A DNA stretch of 64,000 nt from assembly GCF_014932895.1 (NCBI RefSeq), contig NZ_JACYOF010000015.1:1759-65758 (forward strand). The letters are read 5' to 3'. A model generated the notes under the pieces. It was not told the origin of the DNA. It was given only the letters and a program-made list of their open reading frames with translations, and did no database searches. Source of the stretch: Bacillus thuringiensis. Lineage in GTDB: Bacteria; Bacillota; Bacilli; Bacillales; Bacillaceae_G. Position numbers and translations under genes: made by a program. This document shows positions 18,287 through 28,622 of this stretch, piece after piece (positions within the stretch are counted from its first letter, which is position 1; every line of letters begins with the position of its first letter).

Positions 18287-18763
18287 ATGTGTCAGTTTTG
18301 TTTGAACTCTGATAATAGCAAACGTAAATTTAGATTGTTTGAGGTAAATCCAATTCCTCTTATCGCTCCATGTAAATCAAGAAGGAGTTTTAATACTTTA
18401 TTAGAATCAGAAAAATCTTCTGATGTTTTATTAAAATCAAAAATGCCTCCTAACACCTCTTCAGAATTAAAGGGATCTTCTTCTTATCATTCAGTAGTGA
18501 ATAGTTCTAGCAATAATTTTGCAAGGGTAACAAATGAGATTAGAGAACTTTTATATGCCTATCAGTTACTTCATTTACGTACTGTATTGTTTTTAGAGGG
18601 AATTCATATTAAAGGAATTATAATGAATATGAGTCAAAATTTGGTTACGGTTATTGGACCGAATGTAGAAGTAACAAGTAATTCGACTGGTAATATTATA
18701 GGTTTTCCGGACAAAATTAATGTTAGACTTGAGTCTATTCAAGCAATTGGTGATGTAAAATAG
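18287..18763 (+). CDS. Ser-rich N-terminus fused to LSm-like barrel
   Basis: 158 residues. Residues 1-80 are Ser/Lys/Pro-rich, probably disordered (KSRRSFNTLLESEKSSDVLLKSKMPP). Residues 83-158 (EIRELLYAYQLLHLRTVLFLEGIHIKGIIMNMSQNLVTVIGPNVEVTSNSTGNIIGFPDKINVRLESIQAIGDV) match the layout of the 88-residue protein upstream. The long tail suggests anchoring in a protein layer. The start ATG follows GGGGGAGC. No family recognised. Confidence 0.7.
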   Translation: MCQFCLNSDNSKRKFRLFEVNPIPLIAPCKSRRSFNTLLESEKSSDVLLKSKMPPNTSSELKGSSSYHSVVNSSSNNFARVTNEIRELLYAYQLLHLRTVLFLEGIHIKGIIMNMSQNLVTVIGPNVEVTSNSTGNIIGFPDKINVRLESIQAIGDVK

Positions 18764-19462
18764 TTTTCTCGTTAAAATATTAAAAACAATAGGGTAACGA
18801 GTGATTTTTAATGTTTACTTATATTATATGGTAAATCTAAATCGAAAATGTATCAAGAGTATTATCATTTTCTTCTTTGTTAATTCCAATATATTTTCAA
18901 TTGAGACTCCTTGCTCCTTTAGGGATGGGAGTATCAAATCCATGCATATTAGATGATTCCAAGGATAGAATAGCCGTAACATCTAGAAATGTTAATTTAT
19001 ACGTTAGAGTTATCCTCTATATATTGAGAAGGCGCTTAAATAGGGTGTCTTTTTGTTTACACCTTTTGAAAATGACAAGCATACACTGGATTGTGGGGGC
19101 AACCACTTTATATATAAGAGCATCTAACAATTGTGGATGCTCTTTTTATTTGCACACAAAGAATTGTTAAATATATTAAATTGAAGGGGCTATTCTACAA
19201 GCACCTTTTTAGAGGGGCATCTATTTCCAAATAGAGCTGTGTCATGTGAAAGGGAAAAGCATTGCTATTTATTTTATTTTCATCATCTTTCAAGAACACT
19301 TAAGTTTTTTTGAATATACCTTTCATAATTAGGAATGGCTACTCTACCAAAAATAAAATCGGCTTGTACATATTTTGTTTGGAAGTGTATCATAATTTGG
19401 AATTGAACAGTCCGTATAAGTTCTATGCCTCTATTAAATGATCCTCATAATATAACTTTGCG
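18764..19462. other. Intergenic region, no clear gene
   Basis: Contains a terminator hairpin GAGCATC/GATGCTC with T run at about 19119-19148. An open frame across 18877-19170 runs through this terminator and has no ribosome site, so it is not accepted. No other structure seen. Confidence 0.4.
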
Positions 19463-19680
19463 GAACTAACCGCCACTTAACCTCTTAACGGTTCTAATCG
19501 ATTAAGCTATCCCTGTATTTAAAAGAGGGATAGCTTCGTTTCTAAGATTTAGTTTTGCGTTAACATCCCTATCGTTATGTGTACTATAGGAAGGGCAATC
19601 ACACCTACGAAGATTAAGATTTTTAACGTCTTTATTTTGGTAAATACAATTTTGAGGAAAGAGTCTTCTGTGGGAAAAAG
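19463..19680 (-). mobile_element. Internally deleted tnpB element relic
   Basis: Minus strand: left end CTTTTTCCCACAGAAGACTC after TTAT, then directly the last part of a TnpB ([36 protein letters not shown], with the third RuvC aspartate), then right end TTAACC...AGTTCCG. The whole N-terminal three quarters of tnpB is missing, and the second zinc-finger cysteine pair is damaged (CPSY). Confidence 0.8.
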
Positions 19681-19720
19681 ATAACAGTAACCTTTGCACC
19701 AGAATTGTTTATATTGCGCA

Positions 19721-20845
<1,125 letters not shown>

Positions 20846-20985
20846 TTAAGAAGAAAAAGTACTAATTACCAAATTCAATTATAAAAGATGAAAAAATGAA
20901 AAAGTGGCTGATAACTCACAAACATAAGGGTTTCTTCGTAACATATGAAGAAAGTTGTATTTTTTATAAAACAGGAGGCGATTTA

Positions 20986-22122
20986 ATGAAAATTGCGATA
21001 ATATCCACTGAAAAGCTACCTGTACCAGCTGTACGAGGTGGGGCTATTCAAATTTATATAGATTCTGTTGCTTCCATTATTGCTTCAAATGGAAAAAATG
21101 TGACAGTTATTTCTATAACAGACCCAAATTTAAAACCGGAAGAAACAAATAAAGGTGTAAGGTATATACGTTTTCCAGAAGAGGAATATCTGCCTTATAT
21201 TATTAAACATTTGAAACAGGAAAAGTATGATGTGGTTCATTTATGTAATCGTCCCAATTGGATCACAATTTTACGTGAGGCCGCACCACAGACTAAATTT
21301 GTGTTAAGTGTGCATAATGAAATGTTTGCATATGAAAAGATAAGTGATAAAGAGGGCGAAGCATGTATTGCGGCTGTTTCCAAAATTGTAACGGTTAGTG
21401 ATTATATAGGAAAAACAATTACTTCACGCTTTCAAACTGCAAAATCAAAGACAAGAACAGTATATTCTGGTGTAGATGTAAATGAATATTACCCCTCGTG
21501 GACCGTGAATGGTACCAAGGTTAAAAATCATGTGCAAAAACATTTGAATCTACAAAATAAAAAAATAGTTTTGTTTGTTGGACGCTTGAGTAAAGTAAAG
21601 GGTCCTCATATTCTGCTACAAGCTCTCCCTCAAATTATCGAGAAAAATCCAGACGTTGTAATGGTTTTTATTGGTTCAAAATGGTTTGGAGATAACAATG
21701 TCAATAATTATGTAAAACATTTATATACCTTGGGCGCAATGTTTCCGGAAAATGTAGTCTTTATTAAATTTGTTAAGCCGAAGGATATTTCAACCCTTTA
21801 CGCTATGTCAGATATTTTTGTTTGCTCTTCACAGTGGCAAGAGCCTCTTGCTAGGGTGCATTACGAAGCAATGGCAGCGGGATTACCAATTATTACAAGT
21901 AATCGAGGGGGGAACCCTGAAGTTATTGAAGAAGGAAAAAATGGATATATTGTCAATGATTTTGAGAATCCCGACGTATATGCAGAAAAAATAATTAATC
22001 TATTAAACAACGAAAATAAAAGAAAACAGATGGGTAAATATGGACGTGAAAAGGTTGAAAAAGAATTTAGTTGGAACCGGGTTGCCCTGGATTTAATGAA
22101 GGTGTATGGGGAAATTTTATAA
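20986..22122 (+). CDS. Family 4 glycosyltransferase, CotSA-like
   Basis: 378 residues from ATG 20986, chosen for AGGAGGCG 6 bp upstream (an upstream ATG at 20896 lacks one). It opens MKIAIISTEKLPVPAVRGGAIQIYID, the Gly-rich GT4 N-terminus that binds the acceptor, and carries the GT-B donor region LFVGRLSKVKGPHILLQAL and EPLARVHYEAMAAGLPIITSNRGGNPEVI (E-x7-E motif). The closest remembered relative is the coat protein CotSA. It sits between two CotS-like genes, as CotS and CotSA do on chromosomes. It is paralogous to 24982-26172. Likely adds sugars to the spore surface; donor unknown. Confidence 0.88.
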   Translation: MKIAIISTEKLPVPAVRGGAIQIYIDSVASIIASNGKNVTVISITDPNLKPEETNKGVRYIRFPEEEYLPYIIKHLKQEKYDVVHLCNRPNWITILREAAPQTKFVLSVHNEMFAYEKISDKEGEACIAAVSKIVTVSDYIGKTITSRFQTAKSKTRTVYSGVDVNEYYPSWTVNGTKVKNHVQKHLNLQNKKIVLFVGRLSKVKGPHILLQALPQIIEKNPDVVMVFIGSKWFGDNNVNNYVKHLYTLGAMFPENVVFIKFVKPKDISTLYAMSDIFVCSSQWQEPLARVHYEAMAAGLPIITSNRGGNPEVIEEGKNGYIVNDFENPDVYAEKIINLLNNENKRKQMGKYGREKVEKEFSWNRVALDLMKVYGEIL

Positions 22123-22146
22123 AACATAAGAGGAGGATGATGAAAT

Positions 22147-23211
22147 TTGGAAGAAACAACGGGATTAGAGAATGAACATTTAAAAAAGGTCCTTAGCCTT
22201 TATCCATTTGAAGTAAGTAATATCATTTTACAGTCAAGCAGAAGTGGGAGAACAATTTGGGAAGTTGAAACAGAAGAAGGATTAAAAATATTAAAACAAG
22301 CACATATGCAACCAAAAAGGATGCTTTTTATTGCTGGAGCACATTTACATCTCCTTCAAAATGGATTGCCAATTACAAAAATTCACAAAACAAAAAGAGG
22401 AGGCTTTTGTATTGGATCTGATGAGTATGCGTATGTACTATACGATAAGCATCAAGGGAAAGAAGTTATTTATTATAATAAAGAACAATTAGAGAAGGTA
22501 CTAATATATGCAGGTAAATTTCATCAAGCATCAGAAGGATATATTCCGATACAAGAAAGTAAACTTCGGAGTCGATTAGGAAAATGGCATAAATTATACA
22601 GATGGAAATTACAAGAATTAGAAGGAAACAAAAGGATTGCACTCTCCTTTCCAGATGATGTATTTTCAACTATGTTTTTAGAGTACGTCGACAAAATGTT
22701 AGCACGTGGTCAGAGAGCATTACAAGAAATAAATGATCCATATTTTGAGCAATGGACAAAAGAAGTTATTACATCAAACAGTTTTTGTCAGCAAGATTTT
22801 ACTTTAGCAAGGTTTGCAGAGATTGATGATGCTATGTTTATGAAAGAGCTACATTCTATTACAAGTGATTTACCCGTGAGGGATCTGCGTATTATTTTAA
22901 ATAAAGTAATGAAAAAAATGTCAGTTTGGGATACTAATTTAGCAATTCATATGTTGAGTGCATATAATTCGGAAAATCCCTTATCAGAAAAACAATTTCG
23001 TGTTCTTTGGACTGATTTATCGTTTCCTCACTTATTCTGTTCAATTGCACATAAATATTATTTAGGACAAAAGCGTTCTTGGTCTGACGAAAAGTATATT
23101 TGGGCATTGCAAAATATCATCGCGCTTGAAAATTCTAAGGAAGAATTTTTGCAAGGTTTCTCTGATATTTATAGCGAAATCAAGAATAATAGTGGGGGGG
23201 GAATAAAATGA
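22147..23211 (+). CDS. CotS-family protein with lost catalytic residues (pseudokinase)
   Basis: 354 residues from TTG 22147, 9 bp after AGGAGG. Same fold as 19721-20839: SSRSGRTIWEVETEEGLKILKQ (N-lobe), LPVRDLRIILNKVMKKM (C-lobe). The catalytic loop CHQDYGTGN of the paralogue is CQQDFTLAR here, and the metal-binding IDLDTVSYD is MKELHSITSD, so His, Asn and the second Asp are gone. It should not be an active kinase and more likely acts as a structural or docking protein. Its stop overlaps the next start (ATGA at 23208), so the two are translationally coupled. Confidence 0.82.
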   Translation: MEETTGLENEHLKKVLSLYPFEVSNIILQSSRSGRTIWEVETEEGLKILKQAHMQPKRMLFIAGAHLHLLQNGLPITKIHKTKRGGFCIGSDEYAYVLYDKHQGKEVIYYNKEQLEKVLIYAGKFHQASEGYIPIQESKLRSRLGKWHKLYRWKLQELEGNKRIALSFPDDVFSTMFLEYVDKMLARGQRALQEINDPYFEQWTKEVITSNSFCQQDFTLARFAEIDDAMFMKELHSITSDLPVRDLRIILNKVMKKMSVWDTNLAIHMLSAYNSENPLSEKQFRVLWTDLSFPHLFCSIAHKYYLGQKRSWSDEKYIWALQNIIALENSKEEFLQGFSDIYSEIKNNSGGGIK

Positions 23212-23849
23212 ATCCAGAACAGGAAGAGTTAGTAATCCCTATTTTAGATTTAGAGAAATTTGTATTTTCTCCACCGGGACCAATGGGATGGGAATTGGCA
23301 GAGTATGAGCAACAAAAAAACATTGTACTAAATGAATCTTCTGTGTTAGAGAATTTAGCGATTATTAAGGAAGTAGAATTAGAGGAGTTACCCAAAATCG
23401 GATTGATAGATTTAGAAGAGAAACCTTCACAACAAACTACAATAATAGATGAAGTAATAGATGAAGTAATAGATGAAGTAATAGATGAAGTAACAGATGA
23501 AGTAACAGATGAAGTAACAGATGAAGTAACAAATGAAGTAACAAATGAAGTAATAGACGAAGTAAAAGATGAAGAGGTTCAGAAGACGAGAAAGAAGAAG
23601 ACGAAGACGAAGAAGGCGAAGAAGACAAAGACGAAAACGAAGAAGAAGAAGAAGAAAAAAACTACAATAATTGATGAAATAAAAGATGAAGAGATTCAAG
23701 ATGCAATAGAAGAACAAAACCCCGAACAAAATGAGATCGTTCCAACTCAAATAGAAAAGCCGAAAGTAAAAGTCAAAATTATTACTGATCATCCATTAAA
23801 AAGCCCGTGGATAGCAAAATTAGTAAAGAACGCTAAGGAAAATGAATAA
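23208..23849 (+). CDS. Charged repeat protein with frame-shifted Lys/Thr block
   Basis: 213 residues. Residues 1-80 are ordinary and acidic. Residues 81-120 are a DEVI/DEVT 4-residue repeat encoded by 12-bp units. Residues about 124-152 are almost only Lys and Thr (KTRKKKTKTKKAKKTKTKTKKKKKKK). The same DNA (about 23580-23665) in the next frame reads EDEDEEGEEDKDENEEEEEE, like the acidic protein that follows. The block after it returns to DEIKDEE. This suggests two compensating frameshifts have turned an acidic repeat into a basic one. The gene is coupled to the CotS-like gene by ATGA overlap. Function unknown; probably spore-associated. Confidence 0.75.
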   Translation: MNPEQEELVIPILDLEKFVFSPPGPMGWELAEYEQQKNIVLNESSVLENLAIIKEVELEELPKIGLIDLEEKPSQQTTIIDEVIDEVIDEVIDEVTDEVTDEVTDEVTNEVTNEVIDEVKDEEVQKTRKKKTKTKKAKKTKTKTKKKKKKKTTIIDEIKDEEIQDAIEEQNPEQNEIVPTQIEKPKVKVKIITDHPLKSPWIAKLVKNAKENE

Positions 23850-23929
23850 TGAAATTTCCGCAAATATATTAATCTTTTCATATTTTTTCAACATAGTATA
23901 TATAAATCTATATTGAAGGAGTTAGGTAA

Positions 23930-24766
23930 ATGGCTGATGTGAAAAGAGCAAAAATAAAACTAGATGTTGAGAATGGCTTTAGTGTTAACTCAGATGATGA
24001 TTTACAGGAAGTTCTAAAAGCTCTAGCTGAAATAATTCAATCTGGTACACATGATGGTGTAGAGGTTGAAATTCAATATGCTGATGAAACAGAAGTTATC
24101 TTTACAGACGAAGAAGAAGACGAAGAAGAGGACGAAGACGAAGGCGAAGAAGAAGACGAAGAAGAGGACGAAGACGAAGACGAAGAAGAGGACGAAGACG
24201 AAGAAGAGGACGAAGACGAAGACGAAGAAGAGGACGAAGACGAAGACGAGGACGAAGACGAAGACGAAGAAGAGGACGAAGACGAAGAAGAGGACGAAGA
24301 CGAAGACGAGGACGAAGACGAAGAAGAGGACGAAGACGAAGAAGAGGACGAAGACGAAGAGGACGAAGACGAAGACGAAGACGAAGAAGACGAAGATGAA
24401 GACGAAGATGAAGACGAAGATGAAGACGAAGATGAAGACGAAGACGAAGATGAAGATGAAGACGAAGATGAAGATGAAGATGAAGATGAAGACGAAGATG
24501 AAGATGAAGATGAAGACGAAGATGAAGATGAAGACGAAGATGAAGACGAGGATGAAGACGAAGACGAAGACGAAGATGAAGATGAGGACGAAGAAGACGA
24601 AGAAGACGAAGATGAAGACGAAGATGAAGACGAAGATGAAGACGAAGATGAAGATGAAGATGAAGATGAAGATGAAGATGAAGATGAAGACGAAGATGAA
24701 GATGAAGACGAAGACGAAGACGAAGATGAAGATGAGGACGAAGAAGACGAAGAAGACGATGCATAA
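23930..24766 (+). CDS. Extreme poly-Asp/Glu protein
   Basis: 278 residues. Residues 1-58 form a small domain (ADVKRAKIKLDVENGFSVNSDDDLQEVLKALAEIIQSG), with a strand-helix pattern. From residue 60 to 277 every residue is Asp or Glu except one Gly and the final Ala. The repeats GAAGAC/GAAGAT/GAAGAGGAC are perfect trinucleotide-phased arrays, so slippage will vary the length. The net charge of about -220 would bind large amounts of calcium or basic partners, perhaps the Lys/Thr block of the neighbour upstream. The ribosome site GAAGGAG precedes ATG by 10 bp. Only this frame is plausible; other frames through the repeat are shadows. Confidence 0.85.
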   Translation: MADVKRAKIKLDVENGFSVNSDDDLQEVLKALAEIIQSGTHDGVEVEIQYADETEVIFTDEEEDEEEDEDEGEEEDEEEDEDEDEEEDEDEEEDEDEDEEEDEDEDEDEDEDEEEDEDEEEDEDEDEDEDEEEDEDEEEDEDEEDEDEDEDEEDEDEDEDEDEDEDEDEDEDEDEDEDEDEDEDEDEDEDEDEDEDEDEDEDEDEDEDEDEDEDEDEDEDEEDEEDEDEDEDEDEDEDEDEDEDEDEDEDEDEDEDEDEDEDEDEDEDEDEEDEEDDA

Positions 24767-24768
24767 GA

Positions 24769-24801
24769 AAAATCCCCCCTAAGGTAAAGGGGGGATTTTT
24801 G
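24769..24801 (+). terminator. Strong terminator
   Basis: AAATCCCCCCT pairs with AGGGGGGATTTTTG, directly after the stop of the acidic-protein gene. Confidence 0.92.
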
Positions 24802-24981
24802 TTTATTTTATGAAGTTAAAACACCTAAATTAGGGGGTGAGGTAAATAGGGAATTTAGTTGCTGGGGTTCCGTAAAAGATAAATGTATTTGTAAATAAGT
24901 TCAATTTCATCCCACATCCTGTAAAAGCTCGAGTGATACAATTGAAAATAAGTGGGGAAAAACACTGTTTAAAGTCTCATT

Positions 24982-26172
24982 TCATATATATTGAATTTTA
25001 AGTGGCCGCAGGAGATTTTTTACAGGTTGGTCTGTTGGTATTGTTAATTGATTATATACTTGTTTTAACTTATTAGCTGTATGCATAAATGTAAAGCTTT
25101 TTTCAACGATCTGCCTGCCATTTTGAGCCATCAATTTTGCGAATTCTGGCTGAGATAGCAAAGCCTGGATAAGTCTAGAAAACTCTTTTGGGTTATTATA
25201 TTCTTTAATTAAACAGCCGTTATGTTCATCCGTTATTACTTCTGCATTTCCACCACGGTTTGTTGTAATAATGGGAGTTCCAGCAGCCATTGCTTCGTAA
25301 TGAACACGTGCTAATGGCTCATGCCATTGTGAGCTACAAACAAATATATCTCCCATTAAAAAAATATTATGAATCTGATCTGCTGGTATGAATTTAGTGA
25401 AAATTACGTGTTCTTTAATAGGTTTAGCGAGTCTATGCAATTTTTTTATATATTTATTTACTCTGTTATCACTAAACCATTTACCTCCAACTATAACGAG
25501 TACCGTATCTTTACGGACTTTAACAATCTCTTTCATAGCATGGATGAGTATATCTGCTCCCTTATTTTTGGTCAATCTCCCAACAAATAGAATCACCTTT
25601 TTATCTTGGATAGCATATTTTTTCCGAAATTCATTTCTAATTTCTTGTCCTTTGCGTGTCCAAACTGGAGGAGATGTTTTTATATTTACACCAGAGTAAA
25701 CGATTGAAATTTTATGTTCAGCTTGTGGGAATCTTGCAATTACCGTTTCTCTTATATAGTTACTGACCGTAACAATAGCTGTAACCATTTCAATAATGAC
25801 GTTGCCTTCAGGTATGGATATTTTGTGTTCAGCAAACATATCGTTATGAAGGCCTAATACAAATTTACTGTCTGGAGAGGCTTGTTTATATAAGGGAATA
25901 TTTTTTGGACGATTAAAAACGTGTATAATGTCAAAGGTGTTGGATTGAAGTGCTTCTATAACATGCTGTTCATAATTTATTTGAGGGAAATATACGTAAT
26001 GAATATTATCCTGTGTTGATTGTTTTGGAAGACTAGGGTCTGAAATGGAGAAAATAGTAAGTTCGAATTCTTGTGATATATAGGGGGATATTCCATCAAT
26101 CATCATTTGAATTGCACCACCTCTAATTGCTGGAGAAGGTAATCTTTCAGTACATATATATGCGATTTTCAT
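24982..26172 (-). CDS. Family 4 glycosyltransferase, CotSA-like (second copy)
   Basis: 396 residues. It opens MKIAYICTERLPSPAIRGGAIQMMID, paralogous to the gene at 20986 (same RGGAIQ motif). The donor region is LFVGRLTKNKGADILIHAM and EPLARVHYEAMAAGTPIITTNRGGNAEVI. It is the last gene of a three-gene operon (ugd, epimerase, this), 3 bp after the epimerase stop. It is likely to use the sugar nucleotide made by the two upstream enzymes, probably a uronic acid or its epimer. Confidence 0.88.
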   Translation of the reverse strand: MKIAYICTERLPSPAIRGGAIQMMIDGISPYISQEFELTIFSISDPSLPKQSTQDNIHYVYFPQINYEQHVIEALQSNTFDIIHVFNRPKNIPLYKQASPDSKFVLGLHNDMFAEHKISIPEGNVIIEMVTAIVTVSNYIRETVIARFPQAEHKISIVYSGVNIKTSPPVWTRKGQEIRNEFRKKYAIQDKKVILFVGRLTKNKGADILIHAMKEIVKVRKDTVLVIVGGKWFSDNRVNKYIKKLHRLAKPIKEHVIFTKFIPADQIHNIFLMGDIFVCSSQWHEPLARVHYEAMAAGTPIITTNRGGNAEVITDEHNGCLIKEYNNPKEFSRLIQALLSQPEFAKLMAQNGRQIVEKSFTFMHTANKLKQVYNQLTIPTDQPVKNLLRPLKIQYI

Positions 26173-26175
26173 GAA

Positions 26176-27129
26176 CTAGTCTCCTTTATAGATTTGTTTT
26201 ATATACTTATATTCTGCTTCCAATCCATTAGTTAAAGAAACAACAGGACGATATTGCAATAATTTATTAGCCTTAGATATATCTGCCCATGTTTGTTTTG
26301 GTTCGCCAGGAATTGATTCCAGAAAAATTTTATTTGCTGATTTACCTAATATTTTTTCTAGTGTAGTAATGATATTCAGAACGGAAGATCGTTCCGTGCC
26401 ACCGATATTGATAACTTCTCCTACTATAGGTTCGCTTGTCTCTAAGGCAGCTATGGTTCCTCGAATACAGTCATCGATATAGGTAAAATCACGTGTTTGT
26501 GTTCCGTCACCAAATATTGTGAGAGGTTTATTTTCTAGCATTTGTTTAATTAATCTGTGGAATGCCATGTCCGGTCGTTGTCTGGGGCCGTAAACAGTAA
26601 AATATCTTAAAATCACAATTGGTATATGAAAATTTTTGTGATAAATATGGCATAAATGTTCACCACTTAACTTTGTAACACCATATGGAGATAGAGGGGT
26701 AGGTAATAGATCTTCAGAAACCGCACCAGATTTTTCACCATAAACGGAAGATGTTGATATATGAATAAATTTATTTAATTTTATGTGTTTACAGGCTTCA
26801 AGTAACTGTTGTGTAGCCAGTATATTATTTGTAACATAAGGCTGAAAATCTTTCCCCCAGCTTGTTCTTACACCGGGAATAGCCGCTAAATGATAAACAA
26901 CATCTACATCCTTTAATAGCTTTGATAGATCTGTAGTTAAAATGTCTTCTCGTATGAATTGAAAACGTGAATTCAATTCGAGAGATTGGATATTACCTGT
27001 TTTTAAAGTGGCTGGAGTAGGACCGATGAACTGATCAATTCCAACTACATGATATGCACTATTTTTGAGTAACGCTTGACACAAATGTGAGCCAATGAAA
27101 CCAGCGGCTCCTGTTACAAGTATTTTCAT
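26176..27129 (-). CDS. NAD-dependent sugar-nucleotide epimerase/dehydratase (SDR)
   Basis: 317 residues. Rossmann motif GAAGFIGSHLCQ (GxxGxxG) at residues 7-18, catalytic STSSVYGEK serine region, and YGVTKLSGEH with the Y-x3-K pair. The sequence HLAAIPGVRTSWGKDFQPYV is typical of UDP-glucuronate 4-epimerase and UDP-GlcNAc 4-epimerase-like enzymes. Coming right after UDP-glucose dehydrogenase (4-bp ATGA overlap), its likely substrate is UDP-glucuronate, giving UDP-galacturonate or, if a decarboxylase, UDP-xylose. The choice cannot be settled from sequence alone. Confidence 0.85.
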   Translation of the reverse strand: MKILVTGAAGFIGSHLCQALLKNSAYHVVGIDQFIGPTPATLKTGNIQSLELNSRFQFIREDILTTDLSKLLKDVDVVYHLAAIPGVRTSWGKDFQPYVTNNILATQQLLEACKHIKLNKFIHISTSSVYGEKSGAVSEDLLPTPLSPYGVTKLSGEHLCHIYHKNFHIPIVILRYFTVYGPRQRPDMAFHRLIKQMLENKPLTIFGDGTQTRDFTYIDDCIRGTIAALETSEPIVGEVINIGGTERSSVLNIITTLEKILGKSANKIFLESIPGEPKQTWADISKANKLLQYRPVVSLTNGLEAEYKYIKQIYKGD

Positions 27130-28415
27130 GACCGACCCACTCCAATATATTGTAATCCGTATTTTTCTATTTCATCTTTTTCAATGCAATTGCGTCCATC
27201 CACGATTGTGCATCCCTTCATAACTTGTTTGATTTGTTTCCAATTAAGTGTTTTGAATTCATTCCATTCCGTGGCGATAATAATGCAATCAGAATTTGTA
27301 ATTGAAGATTCTAGGTTATCATGTTGTGTAACTTGTCTTTTTAAATGTGGAGGGAGAAAAGCTTTTGGGTCGTAAGCATGTAGATCGTAGCCGAGAGGGA
27401 TTAACTTTTCAAGAAGTATTACAGCAAGGGAGCTACGAATATCGTCAGTATCTGGTTTAAAAGCAATTCCTAAAACCGTTATTTTTTTTGAAGAGGGCTC
27501 CTTTATAGCTTTTTTGACTTTTTCAACATAAAGATCTATCTGTGTGGAGTTAATAGATTGTACAGCCTGTAAAATAGGAACTGCTACTTGCCTATCATTT
27601 GCTGTATAGATGAGGGAATGTAAATCTTTTGGAAAGCATGATCCGCCATACCCCATTCCCGCCTGAAGAAAATGAGGGTTAATTCGAAAGTCATAGCCAA
27701 TACCTTTTGCCACTTCAACAATATCAATGTTATATGCATCACAAATTCGAGAAATTTCATTTATAAAAGATATTTTGGTAGCCAAAAATACATTAGATGT
27801 ATATTTAATCATCTCTGCTTCATTTAAACCTGTACAAAGGAAAGGGGCGCTAATCTCTTTATATATATCCTGCATAATTTTTAACGACTTTGTGTCACCT
27901 TTTTGGATACCTATAATAGTTCTATCTGGAAGGAACATATCCTGAACAGCAGAACCCTCACGAAGAAATTCAGGGTTGGAAACAATATTGAATAGGGCTG
28001 ATGAAACCCCACGTTTAATGAGTGTTTCATATAATTGTTGATTTGTACCTGGTGGAACTGTACTTTTCGTAATAATAGTTTTATACGATGTTATAGCTGG
28101 AACTAGTAGATCAATAACGGAGTATATATATTGTAAATCCGTCTTTCCACTTGATGTAGAGGGGGTTCCTACAGCTATAAGAATAACAGGTGATTGTCGA
28201 ATAGCATTATCGATATCACAACTGAATTGTAATCGTTTTCTATTTTTATTAATTAGTTCTTTTAAGTGCGGCTCATAAATGGGACATTCACCTTTTTGAA
28301 GAGAATGGATTTTATCCTGATCTTTATCTACACATATAACATCATGACCTAAGTCTGCTAATACTGCTGCTGATGTGATTCCAACATAACCAGAGCCTAT
28401 AATACATATATCCAT
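27126..28415 (-). CDS. ugd: UDP-glucose 6-dehydrogenase
   Basis: 429 residues, the standard length. NAD-binding GSGYVGITSAAVLADLGHDV at residues 7-26, catalytic cysteine in GMGYGGSCFPKDL, and the central helix motif SNPEFLREGSAV. It oxidises UDP-glucose to UDP-glucuronate with two NAD+. First gene of the operon and divergent from galU at 28623, which makes its substrate. Confidence 0.93.
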   Translation of the reverse strand: MDICIIGSGYVGITSAAVLADLGHDVICVDKDQDKIHSLQKGECPIYEPHLKELINKNRKRLQFSCDIDNAIRQSPVILIAVGTPSTSSGKTDLQYIYSVIDLLVPAITSYKTIITKSTVPPGTNQQLYETLIKRGVSSALFNIVSNPEFLREGSAVQDMFLPDRTIIGIQKGDTKSLKIMQDIYKEISAPFLCTGLNEAEMIKYTSNVFLATKISFINEISRICDAYNIDIVEVAKGIGYDFRINPHFLQAGMGYGGSCFPKDLHSLIYTANDRQVAVPILQAVQSINSTQIDLYVEKVKKAIKEPSSKKITVLGIAFKPDTDDIRSSLAVILLEKLIPLGYDLHAYDPKAFLPPHLKRQVTQHDNLESSITNSDCIIIATEWNEFKTLNWKQIKQVMKGCTIVDGRNCIEKDEIEKYGLQYIGVGRS

Positions 28416-28622
28416 ATGATAATCACCTCTCTGAACTTAGTACTATAGTACTAGTTGTTACAGTATATTGATGGACAAGATGGATTGGTGACAAATGAAA
28501 AGGCCTATTCATATAAGAAATGAAAGCAATGAGAAGGTAAACGCCCCTTTTGAATTCGTCATGCGCAGGTAAGTAGGGTACTGAATATTAATATTGTAAA
28601 CACTCGAGGGAGCGAGAGATTA

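Noticed and set aside
24066-24782. Long open frames in other phases of the GAA/GAC repeat (Lys/Thr, Leu/His/Arg)
   Set aside because: They are by-products of the trinucleotide repeat; no start site or domain.
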